DNA of 64,000 bases from Patiria miniata. Lineage: Eukaryota; Echinodermata; Asteroidea; Valvatida; Asterinidae. Below the pieces are notes generated by a model. That model was not told the origin of the DNA and ran no database searches. It worked only from the letters and a program-made list of their open reading frames with translations. The DNA lies in NCBI RefSeq assembly GCF_015706575.1, contig NW_024037063.1, positions 8,680,927 to 8,744,926 on the forward strand, read 5' to 3'. A program made the position numbers and the translations under genes. Below are positions 23,608 through 34,907 of this stretch, in pieces. The number at the start of each line of letters is the position of its first letter. Position 1 is the stretch's first letter.

Positions 23608-26600
23608 GATTGAGGCGTTAGAAGCTAGAATAATGAATATTACTTTCAATATTTGTAAATTTCTTATAAAGAGCTCATTTGGGAAACTTTTGAAATGTCT
23701 TGATTTTTAAAACTTTCTGACGCCCACAAATTGGGAACTTAAAATACCTATAACTGTCAGATGGTCAGATTTTGTCCGATTCCCTTATTCTACACATCAT
23801 TGGAAAGCTTATTCACTGTTATTTCCGATGAGCTGCAATTCCCAGTGTTAAAAAAATGGTCCAAGTGACTGGTTTTGTGCTGGAGGGGTACATATTTGCA
23901 GGAGGACCCAAAGACTGCCTCCTTTTGCAAAGTCTGGGACATTTTCTGCATATTTGTCTCCCACTCAGATTCCCACCTGTAATTAATAGCAAAATGCATG
24001 TCACGCCCATTCAGTCTAGTTTTTGTAATTTAATACCTCCGTCAGTACATGTATAATATTATAACTGGGCTCCGAAGTGGGCTGCGAAGTCGGAACAGGA
24101 CTCGAACACACCATTGTTTGATTTCTAAAGAACAGAAAAAAAAAATGCTTTGCATGATTGCAATATTTGTTCACTTGTTTCTTTTGAATGCAAGACTCCA
24201 GAAAGATTTAGAATGTATTTGGTCATTGTCAATCATTCCAGACTATGTTACACTGTTGTTTCCTGTTTTTGTTGTAGTGTGACCATTATGTCTAAATGCA
24301 ACGTTTGCATTGTTCTTTTGACTATGTGCCACAACCACGTACTTCCTTAGCCAGCATTGACAATGTGGATTATGAATTGCAGGGTGATCGTAAGGTCATG
24401 GCCAAATTGTGCTAAATGCAATTCAAAAATTTGTCAGATTCATCAAAAATCTGCCAAATTCCCCAGAATTACTCGAAATACACTTAAATCACATGTAGAT
24501 GATGCAGTGTTGCCTTAATTAAGGTTCAAATTACATTATAGATAATCTATAGTAACATAAAATTGCGTAAATTTCAGGCAAAACGCTGTTACGTCACAAC
24601 AAAGTCTGGTTCCCAGTGAACCGCAGCACCTAGACCAGCCAACCTGTCCTATTATGCAAGGGTTTCTTTGAAAAGATTGAAGCTTTTTTAAACAAATCTA
24701 CAATTTTTTCTTCAAATTTGCTACGTTTTTCTGTCAAATATCTATTTTTTTTGCAGAAATGTGCCCAAAAAAATCCATTCTGTCAATTTTTCTGTCAAAC
24801 CCGTTGTTTTCACAATTTTTTTGGGTCAAAGTTAGCCGAAAATCGGCTAAAACGGTCACTCTGTTGAATTGTCAATGATAGGCTGGTTCCCAGCCCCTCT
24901 ATAGCTAATGTCAATGAAGAATAATTCTCCTGGCATGCAGTGATTTTTAACACGCAATAAAAGCGCATGTGAACCAGCGAGGAAGAGATAGCCTGGTTCT
25001 TTCCCCTCCCTCCCTTCAGAGTGTGGTTTAGTGGAGGGACTGGAAACCAGCCTACAGTGCTCTCACTGTTCGGAAAAAGTTGTTTCCCAAAAACTTTGGA
25101 TTATGTCTTCATTTTCGTCTTCATGTTTGTGTACCATAGTAGGACAACTCCAGCCCAATATGAGACATGTACTACTTCAGGAATATCCAACCAAAAAATG
25201 TGAGGCTAAACAACTCGGCATTTTCATTTTGATTTGTCCATAACATTCTCCTGAAAAAAAACAACATTAAAAAAGCAATGTAGCAAAAGGTGGAGACGAA
25301 GCTTTAAAAATCCGTTTTGCCTTTCCGTGCCCTGCATCGTTAATAACACACCAAAAGGCGAAAAATCGCCAACGAATGAGCAGTGCAGACCTTTTAATAT
25401 ATACTCATCATCCTCTTTTCAGTTTTTGCACGGATTAAAAGAAAATCAAACTTATGGAGCACAAAATGTAAGGATACTTGTGAAAGAAGTGTTTTTCTGA
25501 GGCTGTCAAAAATTACTGCAGTGCCGACAATACCGATTTCGTGTTTTATTCTTTCTGAAAAATTCAGTGTGGTACATGTACATGTACATGTTTTTTGTTT
25601 GAAGGCTTTTCGAAGATTCAAAAGTTTGAAAACGGATCAGAAGTTCTTTTTAAAGGTGATCTATAGTTCTGAAGTGTTCGAGTTGAAGGAGTAATGTGTT
25701 CCCAGATTGGTTTCTCTTGTCAAGTTGTAGGAAAGTACGCACAGTCCATACAAAGTAATGATGTGTCATTGGTTGTTCTAATACCATTTTAGTAAAACAT
25801 GAAAACCTAGCAAACAACCCCGTACAATGAGGTATTGATATAGCCATTGACATTGTATGTATTGTAAGCAAGCTTGGTACCATTTGAGACTCATTAAACT
25901 ACATTTCGGTCAGAAACTTTGGTCAGACATTTGTATCTTTTGCTTTGTTTTGTCACGAAATAAACATCGTTTGACTTAAGATAAAAGTGTGGTCGTCGGT
26001 TTCGTTGTGGGATTGTGCCTTTTGCACTTCTAGGAAGAAGTAAACTTCTAGGAAGAATAAGGTGTTTAAGCTTTTACGTGTTTTTGTGGTCATTGTGGGA
26101 AGAGGACGTCATATTTCTGTTTTAAATAGTTCTGTCGCCCATCCCCCCCGTCAAAATGTTGAGATTATCCTCCCCGTCCTGTGATCTACGCCGCGCCCCT
26201 TCTCTGTGTCATATTCCATAATGTCTCGAACGATGACTTAATAATAGCCACTATGATACCACTGGAATCGATTCTTTGAATTCGGTTCTTTGGAGTCTCC
26301 AGCGGCCAAAACAATATATAAAATCATGGCCGGTCCAATTGGTGTTCCTACTAGGGTCCAATGTGCTGCGGGATGTGTTTTGAATAATACATTTCGCATT
26401 TTGTATCTTCCTCAAATTTCAGAGGGAGAAAGTGCACAATGTTGGACAGACCTCGATTGGGGAGGGGGTATGAATAACGGCCCAGTTATGAATTAAAAAG
26501 GCGCAAACAATCAGTTCCATTGACATATATTTCCATCAAAACCAAAGTTACAATCCATAAAATTAAATATAACATGTTATATACATTACATTATATACAA

Positions 26601-27853
26601 CTACTGTAGTTGTATATATTGTAGTACAATATAATTATATACAGGTTGTTTCAAGCAAAAAAACCCAAAACAAAACAGATGTCCTCCATCCATAGAGCCT
26701 ATGCTCTATCCAATGAATTAAGATCACGTCAATGTCATTGTATGACTGAGCAAAAAAGGCCTCTATTTACGAAAGATGCCAAAATCCGCACCGTGACAAG
26801 TTACTACACAATGGAACAGTGGTGACAGGGAAACAACAATTAATAGGTGCTTCATTGAAGGATTATCTTTCTGATTACTCAATCTATTAATTATTATTTT
26901 TTGGGGGGGTAATTACATGATAAATTCATGGCCTCTCAACCGCCATTTCTGTCAATGCATAGCTCACATCGTCGCTTCATAATCTCTGACAGCACGTATC
27001 GTCATTCCTTGGTTTGGCGTTGATCCGCCTCATTAGCTATCCCGGTTCGTAAACTCCTGAATGTTAGCTGGGGAGAGGTGAAAACCTCGTCATTTCAGTG
27101 ACCCCAGAAGAGAAAGTCACATGGTGATATCTGGTGATCTTTGGGTCAAGGCAGTCGAAAAACGAAATCACCTTCGTTGTCACCAAAAGCTCTGTCAAAC
27201 CATGCGATGTCCACAGCAACAAGTCTATGTGACAGTTCATGAGCCTACTATGCATCGCTGTCTTTGGAAGATCAGCTTCATCTGTGGTACCATCATGGAG
27301 CTATAGCTCCATGGTACTGTCAAGTCATTGATCATATCCAGATAACATTAGGTAAACCGTTTATAGCTCCATGGGTAAACCTATCTTACCTATAGAGCTA
27401 CATTATATAACTCTATGGTCCTACCATAAGTTCTTGAGTAACAGCAAAAGAATAACATTTGTCTGTCCTTTGCCTCCCAGATGACAAAATGAGCTTAATA
27501 GCACTGGATAGAGGACACTTGCCTTTTTCCTTGTTGTAGTTGCCGCTTTCTGACATATTCAGTTTATATCTGATAATGTACATTTGAAAATTGGTATATG
27601 TTTTATATCATCAAGTCAATATGACACCAAATGCATCGAAAGTTGATTCCAAAATTATCACAACTATATCATGGAGTCAATAATTTTATGACACCAAATG
27701 CATCGAAAGTTGAATCCAAAATTATCATAACTATATAAAGCAATACGAAAGCAACATAAATGTTTTCGGGTGCAAAAACATGTGGTACTTATTACATGCT
27801 CTTCAATCCTCAATATAACGGAGAGATGCAGTAGTGAACCATCGTGTTATGCC
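23608..27853. other. Intergenic region without recognised gene
   Basis: No exon with supported splice sites or protein similarity. Small items: a perfect 12-bp-arm hairpin at 26593-26617 (arm ATATACAACTAC), an 18-bp palindrome ATGGAGCTATAGCTCCAT near 27295, a ~50-bp direct duplication at about 27622-27735 (ATGACACCAAATGCATCGAA in both copies), and a possible degenerate tRNA-like fragment on the minus strand near 26683-26730. Confidence 0.5.
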
Positions 27854-27855
27854 TA

Positions 27856-28792
27856 CAGAGTGTCCAAAAAAGTGCAAGCAGGATTTACACAGTTAACTTA
27901 ATCTACATCAGAGTGAAAAGGCCCATGACAATCTGATGCACTGATATCAATCACTAATTGTGTAAATCCCTTTGTAATGGGTGAAAAACCCATAGCCTTT
28001 TACAATCTGTTAGATCTCTGATTTGCATAAACGGATTTCCATGTCATTTTCACTGATTATACACGTACACAAGAGTATAATTAATATGCTCCATCAAGAT
28101 GTAATACTCATACAGGGTGTCCTGCGGATGTTTACACCATCTTCAAGGTAAGAGATTAAGCTTGAGAATACCGTTTGTTTCATTGAGATTGCTTTTGTAA
28201 ATCCAAAGATATGTTTGAATAACGGCAAAGCCAAGAAACCCATTTTGTGCCACTTTCTGTGAAGCAGTTAAAATCAGTATAGTCCTAGTCTAAAACCAAA
28301 TCTCTTTACTGTTAGTGATTTTAACATTTTTAAGTAGAGTGTGCAATATTTATTTATATTGAATTGAACCCTTTCATTGAAGTTTTAAAGAAGTGAACCT
28401 GTCTGTACTATTAAACTGTTTCAACAGAAGAACAAAACCCTATATTGTCGTGTGAATGGAATGTTTGTCTTACACCCATAGTGATAATCTTATCAAAAGA
28501 GCCATACTGGCATTGTCTGATCTTTGAAGCACTCGCTTCCTAAAAGTGGCACAGAATGTTTTTTTTTGGCTTTGCGGTTATTCAAACATATCTCTGGATT
28601 TACAAAAGCAATCTTAATTAAACAAATGGTATTCTCAAGCTAAATCTGTTGCCTTGAAGATCGTGTAAACAAGTGCAGTAAATTCCGGTCGAAAATGGCG
28701 AGGTTTACATGCACCATTATTTTCAGGACACCCTGTATAGCTTTTGAGAAACTCAAAGATATCTGCTTGCACAACTTTTTTGGGACACCTTG
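27856..28792. mobile_element. Outer mariner-like MITE split by a second MITE
   Basis: TA-flanked termini CAGAGTGTCCAAAAAAGTGC and, on the right, reverse complement CAAGGTGTCCCAAAAAAGT. The inner element at 28113-28735 sits inside it. The outer element alone is about 310 bp. Confidence 0.72.
28113..28735. mobile_element. Inner mariner-like MITE with ~140-bp inverted arms
   Basis: TA on both sides; termini CAGGGTGTCCTG on both strands. The arms continue inward (ATCTTCAAGG, GCTTGAGAATACC, TTTGTAAATCCA, ATATGTTTGAATAAC, GCAAAGCCAA) and return inverted at 28545-28735. Non-coding, 623 bp. Confidence 0.8.
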
Positions 28793-29740
28793 TAGTGATC
28801 GAGACAGGACTGTGTGTGCTATTAATGAACATCAGAAGACTGACTCCGTCTCTTTTGGGTTAACATAAACAAAAATAGGGGTAATAATTGAAAACAAGTA
28901 AATTACCGACAAAATGGTCAATTCCACGCAAAAGTGACCACGGCTGCATGGAAAGTGAAAACTGTATGAAACCTTCCAAAACCACAAGCATCACAACATC
29001 AAATGTATGTGGTGTCGAATTAAAGGGGACAACAAGATCTTTCATTTGAGTGGTGTGCAATGAATTAAGTGTGGTTTTTGGTCAAAAACCTTGTTTTTTG
29101 GACTAAAATCATGGATTTTTGGTAGTCATTTTGGCACCTTGTTTTAACATGCAAAATGTGACTGGTCTTGAGAGTTTCTGTGTTTAAGGCAGAGAGAAAG
29201 GTTCATAATTATAAGAAAAGAGTTTCATTATGTTGCAGTTCATGAAACTCAGATTCTATGCCGTGTTAGAAACCATGAAAAGGAAGTAAACGTGAGTGAC
29301 GTCACGTGAGTGACGGTACCTCCCTGTAATCTAACGTCCCTTGCATCTAAAATACACACTTATTTGATTTAAAATGGGTTTTTATATCTAGCTATGGGTT
29401 GAATGAAAGGTGACATAATATTACTTCTGTGTGGCAGACTACAGTTGGAGGAGACTGTAACAACAAAATTGCAGGACAATTTTCCATCATGTCCTAACTT
29501 TTTGTGTAACGTGGCTGACGACCAACAAAACACGTTTTCAAAACGTAAATGAATGAATTGAATATTTTTTCCCCATTTTTGAGTACCCCTTACCCCAAGG
29601 TTGTTGTGTGGCTGGTTTGATTCAGTTGGATCAAATACTTTTGAAGCAGTGAGAGGTCAAAGTAGCCTTTTGCATATTAAATGTAACGTGAGTGACGGTG
29701 AAATTGCCCAAATGCAAATTTAGAACTTTGTCTACAAATT
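28793..29740. other. 3' side of the GPCR gene, no other gene seen
   Basis: Presumably holds the 3' UTR of the minus-strand GPCR. A CGTGAGTGACG word occurs twice near 29291-29315 and again near 29686; the first site contains the palindrome GTGACGTCAC (29296-29305), a full CRE/ATF consensus. No clear AATAAA on the minus strand close to the stop. Confidence 0.4.
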
Positions 29741-30793
29741 TTAAACCGGACCCTGGACGACGTCCATTTCCCGATTTTCACTGACTAGCTCTGTTTTGTT
29801 TTGTACCACGTTACTCTCTGAATCTGCGCATACCAGCGTCTTGCGACCTTTTCCGCAGAACACCGCTACGAGGCCTTCGCGAAACTGATGGTATTTGAGC
29901 GCATAGACGAAGGGATTGACGCTCATGTTACACGTCACCAACACCACAGTCAAGTGGTAGAAGGCCCCAGCAAAGTCCAAATGACCCCCCAGACTGTAGT
30001 AGAGGTACAGGATCTGATTGGGGCTCCAACAAACCACATAGACCATCACCACCAGAGCCAAGACCTTGAGGATGTTTTTCTCCAAGCGCTCTTGCGTCCC
30101 TGGTTGCACTCCCCTAGCGCCCTCCCCTCTGTTCCTCTCTGGTGAGGTCCGCCTGACCTCACGCAGGATGCTGGAGTAAGTGAAGACCATCACGGTCAGA
30201 GGGATCAAATAGAACAAGACCACAGTGACAACACCGACTGCATGCTGCACCACCTCGCTCTCAAAACGAGCGAAAAGACAGTACTTGTCGTATAACACGT
30301 CGGACATGAATATCAGGTTGCTGAGAAGGACAAATCCGGCCACCCAGAATACTGCGAAGAACCTCGTCACCCGGGCCGGGCTGTAGACGGTGCTGTGGCG
30401 CAGTGGCCGTACGATGGCGTGGTGGCGCTCCAGCGTAAGCGCCATCAGGTTGATTGTAGAGACCATGAAGCAGGACCACACAGGGTAGCGGCTGAACCAG
30501 AACATGCAAGCAGACAAGGACATGACGTAGTCGGCAGATGCAGCAACCTCAGAGAGAACTACAGATGCCATGAGCACGGCGCTGGTTAGGTCGATCACAG
30601 ACTGGTGCAAAATAAGCAGATTGGTGGTTGTCGAACGCATCTTCCGGACGGATGATATGATCACGATGACCAAACTGTTGCCCACGATTCCAATGATGCT
30701 AACCACGAGGTACACGGGGATGAGCCATCCCGTTGGTGCCTGGCCGTACACGTCATCTGGAGGGCTAGTTGCAGTCACATTCTCATCAGCCAT
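29741..30793 (-). CDS. Class A (rhodopsin-like) G-protein-coupled receptor, 350 aa, single coding exon
   Basis: Seven-transmembrane receptor of the peptide-receptor-like branch; ligand unknown. Landmarks numbered from the chosen Met: N-glycosylation site N5-V-T, TM1 GNSLV (N39), TM2 Asp D68, conserved Cys C96 pairing with C172 in loop 2, E122-R123-H124 in place of DRY, TM4 W150, TM5 P198, a ~35-residue Arg/Glu-rich third loop, TM6 CWSP (255-258) followed by NQIL, and TM7 NPFVY (293-297). The 58-residue C-tail carries Ser/Thr but no ion-channel or enzyme motif. Start choice: MADENV at 30793 lies three bases inside a splice acceptor (TTTTCAG, exon from 30796), so translation from the upstream Met at 30856 would read through intron; a 5' non-coding exon is implied. 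CWSPNQIL and ST-NL-LTLERH recall galanin/allatostatin-type orphan receptors of invertebrates; subfamily unresolved. Confidence 0.92.
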   Translation of the reverse strand: MADENVTATSPPDDVYGQAPTGWLIPVYLVVSIIGIVGNSLVIVIISSVRKMRSTTTNLLILHQSVIDLTSAVLMASVVLSEVAASADYVMSLSACMFWFSRYPVWSCFMVSTINLMALTLERHHAIVRPLRHSTVYSPARVTRFFAVFWVAGFVLLSNLIFMSDVLYDKYCLFARFESEVVQHAVGVVTVVLFYLIPLTVMVFTYSSILREVRRTSPERNRGEGARGVQPGTQERLEKNILKVLALVVMVYVVCWSPNQILYLYYSLGGHLDFAGAFYHLTVVLVTCNMSVNPFVYALKYHQFREGLVAVFCGKGRKTLVCADSESNVVQNKTELVSENREMDVVQGPV

Positions 30794-30799
30794 CACCTG
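30794..30799 (-). other. Likely splice acceptor of the GPCR coding exon
   Basis: On the minus strand a pyrimidine tract and TTTTCAG are followed by GTG ATG GCT, so the start codon sits three bases into the exon. This implies a 5' UTR intron whose upstream exon would lie in or beyond the foldback element. Confidence 0.55.
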
Positions 30800-30941
30800 A
30801 AAAGTGAAAACAATGTTGAAGTCGAGTCCATTACAAGTCCTCCAGGAGTCACACACAATTCGTCCATTCTCAAGTCAAGTCACAAGCTATTCAAATGAAC
30901 GGTACCAGAAGTTGTCTCTTGCTTCTGATTGGGCTTGTACG

Positions 30942-32157
30942 GAGCTCTGGAAGTGCCATCCGACTTGTTCAGATACTGACTTGTTTTATCTCAGGATGAC
31001 GACATAATACAGGAAAGATGACGACATCCTGAGATGATTCATTAGGGGATGGCGACATTCTGAAAGTAGGATGACGACATCTCGAGATAATTTATTATGG
31101 GACGACGACATCCTGAAAATAGGATGACGATATCCTGATATAATCTATTATGGCATGACAACATCCTAAAGGTAGGATGACAACATCCTGAGATAAATTA
31201 TTAGGGGATGACGACATCCTACAATGAGGAAGACGACATCCTGAGATACTTTATTAGGGGATGACGACATCCTGAAAATAGGATGACGACATCCTCATAT
31301 AATTTATTATGGGATGATGACATCCTGAAAGTAAGATGACGACATCCTGAGATAATTTATTATGGGATGACGACATTCTGAAAGTAGGATGACAACATCC
31401 TTAGGTAGACGCCATCCTGGAAGCAGGGTGATGACACCATGACATAATTTATCACAGAGTGCATTGAAGCCATCTTCAATACGCACAGGTGGACGTGCGG
31501 CTTGTAAACAATTTACCCTACCGCTGTATATACAAGGTATATATTTGATGATGAGAGGTCGTGATGTCTGTGCGTTTCCAAGATGGATTCAATGCACCCC
31601 GTAATATCTCAGGATGTCCTCATCCTACTTTCAGGATGTCAGCGTCATATCCTAATAAATTATCTCGGGATGTCGTCATTCTATTTTTAGGATGTCGTCC
31701 TCCCATAATAAATTATCTCAGGATGTCGTCATCCTATTTTCAGGATGTCGTCATCCCATCATAAATTATCTCAGGATGTCGTCATCCTATTTTCAGGATG
31801 TCGTCATCCCATCATAAATTATCTCAGTATGTCGTCATCCTATTTTCGGGATGTCGTCATCCCATCATAAATTATCTCAGGATGTCGTCATCCTGTTTAC
31901 AGGATGTCGTCGTCCCCTAATAAACTATCTCAGGATGTCATCATGCCAGAAGACATTTTTTTAAAGATGTTGTCATCCTATTATCAGGATGTCGTCATGC
32001 CATATTAAATGTCGATATGTCGTCATCCTACTTGGAGGATGTCGTCATCCCCCAACAAATTATCTCAGGATGTCGTCATCTTGCCTGTATTTTGTCGTCA
32101 TCCGGAGATAAAATATGTCAGTATCTGAACAAATCGGATGGCACTTCCAGAGCTCTG
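30942..32157. mobile_element. Foldback (TU-like) inverted-repeat element made of 22/31-bp tandem units
   Basis: The left outer arm (GAGCTCTGGAAGTGCCATCC, TTGTTCAGATACTGAC) is mirrored at 32110-32157. Inside each arm is a tandem array (left about 30990-31455, right about 31600-32105) of alternating units GGATGACGACATCCTGA plus AAATA, and the same core plus GATAATTTATTATG; the right arm carries the reverse complements. The palindrome continues into the centre (GTGCATTGAAGCCATCTT against its mirror), leaving a loop of only about 75 bp near 31490-31565. This matches the structure known for foldback transposons such as sea urchin TU elements. No transposase. Confidence 0.9.
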
Positions 32158-32224
32158 TAGACTTGTGATGAACTCGACTATAACATTATGGAATACTTTG
32201 CTTGTTTGCATGTACAATAAACTC

Positions 32225-32676
32225 CACCGACACCACGAAGTGACCTTAACCCCCGCGAAGTGGAAAATGTGTGTTTCGAGATACAAGCGATTTAAGTTGA
32301 CGATGTTTTAAAAGGGTGATCTGAACATCGTTTTAGCCTCAAGGTTCATATTTCTTTTTACATTGTCTGAAAGCTGGAATCTTGAATGTCACGTTAATGT
32401 ATGATTTTTATTGAAAACAAATAATATTAATGAGTTATCAAACTAATTAACCATAAGGTCACTTCGTGAAAACTCAAAAGTCAGATTACGCTGTGTTCGA
32501 GTTTTCATGGGCTCAGCGCTACTTCGTGAAAACGCCAGAAGTGAGTCGCGTATTATCACGTGACAGATAGTATTATCACGAGGTGATAGATTATGTGTAA
32601 TTAATCACAAATCAGGAAAAAATCAAATCGTAATATATCGATTTTTCGATGTTTGTGTCACTTCGTGGTGACGGTG
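32225..32676. mobile_element. MITE with CACCGACACCACGAAGTGAC termini
   Basis: The left end CACCGACACCACGAAGTGAC is mirrored at the right end (one mismatch). Inside, CACTTCGTGAAAAC repeats three times. About 450 bp, non-coding, 70 bp beyond the foldback element. Confidence 0.72.
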
Positions 32677-34680
32677 ATGAATTGAGAACCATGACGTCCC
32701 TAACCTCATTCAAGTCTGAACTACGTAAAATGTTCAGTCAGTAATATTAATTCTGCATATATTCTTGTGTGTATTTTGTTTCGCTGTCTTCGCTGATTAT
32801 ACACATCTAAATAGGCCTATGTGCTGATCTACGGAGACAACAAACTTGGTTGCCATAATGACATGAGAGAGCTGCCTAAATCGCATAAAATGTACGGAAT
32901 GCTTCCCTTCTTTAAAAGAAAAAAGAAACGAAAATAAAACCATAACAAACCATGATGATGGTAAAACATCAATCTGATGCATGCCTTTTCATGTCGTAGG
33001 TTGCTAAGCTATTTAATAAGAACTCGTGGCTGACAATCAGGCTCAACGTTTTTACTTTTATTTCTCTTTAAGGTTATTTTCATTCCTTAGGAGCGCACTT
33101 GAAAGATTTATTATTTTCTTTCACTGTAAAACAAAGAGGGGAACACGTTAAGACGTGTAACACTATTTGTTTCTAATTTCTCTGAAGTCTTTTGTTCCTT
33201 TCCCATGACTAAACTTTGAAAATTATTCTTTTTATTATTAATTTTTTGGTCAGTTTAAAAATAAAAAAACACCTTGGAAACAAGTAGAGGTTGCAAGTAT
33301 ATTAAAACCCGACTTACCTGAGAATCAGATGGGAGGGGGGGGGGGGGGGGAGGAGGAGGGGGAGGGTTAAAAGTGACTGGAACTCATAATGCATGCAAAC
33401 AACAAAACGTCCAAAATTATTGTCTAAATTTAACTTTTTCATATGATTTTTTTTTCAATTACTATATTTCACTTTTTTGTTTAAATGGAACAAAATATTT
33501 GTTTATTTTGTCCATGGTAAATTCCTTTTGGTCCCGAGTTCAGCGAACTTTTCACTGCTCGATCAACATGATTTAATCCAATATACTTATCTTCATTTCG
33601 GTTTTCTTTTGTAGATTGTACAGATTCCTAACAATTTTAGGTTGCGTCAATGACCTTAATTTCTCTACGAATTCTGGATTTCGGAGTAATTCAAACATAG
33701 CAAATAAGTGAGATAGGACAGAAGCCCATTTCCACGTTTTCAACCATGCTGATGTAATGATCTCTACGAAACCAATTATTTATTTACTGAGCTGCAATAC
33801 TGGGCAAATTTGAGTCAATTGGTGGATAATTGATGATTAAGGCAAAAAAAAATCAGACTTCTTATTTGAAAAAAAATGTATATTACCCTTTAGTTTTGCG
33901 CGGCAACTTCCCGGCAAGGTAAAATCACGATCTGCACGCCCTCAAAATCTTCAGTATTTGAGCATGCTGTGGGCCATGAACTTGAGGGTTTGTAAAAAAT
34001 ATGGGTGGAAGCCGTGCACAGGACTGTTTGCTTGTAGTTCTGTGCAATTTGGATGAAATTGGGGCCCTAAAAGCGCTTCCCCCTAAGATTTCGGCCATCG
34101 AGTGACGCAAAGGTTTGAAACTCGGTACATGCATAGAGCAACTCATCATGAACATACTCACGAAATTTCATGACTGTTGAATTATGGCTAACTAATTATG
34201 CATAAGTACGAATGGTAATTCTGCTCTGTATACACGACGTAGGCCTATATGGGAAAATTCAGTTTTCACGGCGCGGAGCGCCGGAAATTGTGTTTTCCAA
34301 AGGCGCGTAAAACCACCTTTCCAGTTTGCACTTCCTGGATAAATGTAGATTTTTAGTTTATCAGTGATTTTTCCTTTGTGTGAGAGTGTCAAAATAAATT
34401 ATATTGCAATTAATTCCACGAGTCAAGGCCTGTTTCGTCGTGATTCACCGGATCAAAAAGACAGCATTGAGGCCCTCGGCTTCAGTGCCAATTTGAAATT
34501 ACTCTATTGGATCGATTGTATGGACCCAAATTAGGTAGACCTTTCCTTCGACAGGAAGTTTCTTGGAAATTTATTGAAGTATTACAAAATAATTTTTGAG
34601 GTAAAAAACTATTTTTTTCCAGCTCAGAATCTGCTACGGTAGTCTGTTCGTGCCAGGTTGTAAAAAAAAGAAAAAGAAGT
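32677..34680. other. Intergenic, no recognised gene
   Basis: No supported exon on either strand. It holds a G-rich tract at about 33330-33366 (runs of G plus GGAGGA), A/T runs, and nothing else I can name. Confidence 0.5.
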
Positions 34681-34683
34681 TTA

Positions 34684-34825
34684 TTACGAAATAACGTAAT
34701 AGTTTTACTAAATAACACAATAGTACTGCGAAATAACCCAATAGTTTTGCAAAATAACGCAATGGTTTTGCGAAATAACGCAAGAGTATTGCGGAATAAC
34801 GCAATAGTTTTTGCGAAATGAAACA
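34684..34825. repeat. ~21-bp tandem repeat
   Basis: About seven copies of a unit close to GCGAAATAACGCAATAGTTTT, each differing by one to four bases. The GCGAAATAACGC part is partly self-complementary. Confidence 0.85.
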
Positions 34826-34907
34826 CACTGGTTTTGCGAATAAAATATGAAGGAATGCATAAGTCCGAATGGTTGAACCTTTATAGGCAAGTTCGCAGCA
34901 AATTCTT

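Noticed and set aside
30794..30856. Upstream Met extending the GPCR by 21 residues
   Set aside because: The extension is Phe/Thr-rich intron-like sequence ending in a splice acceptor just before MADENV.
31000..32105. CRISPR-like array (short repeats with spacers)
   Set aside because: Units are contiguous with near-identical 'spacers' and mirrored in a palindrome; eukaryotic foldback DNA, not CRISPR.
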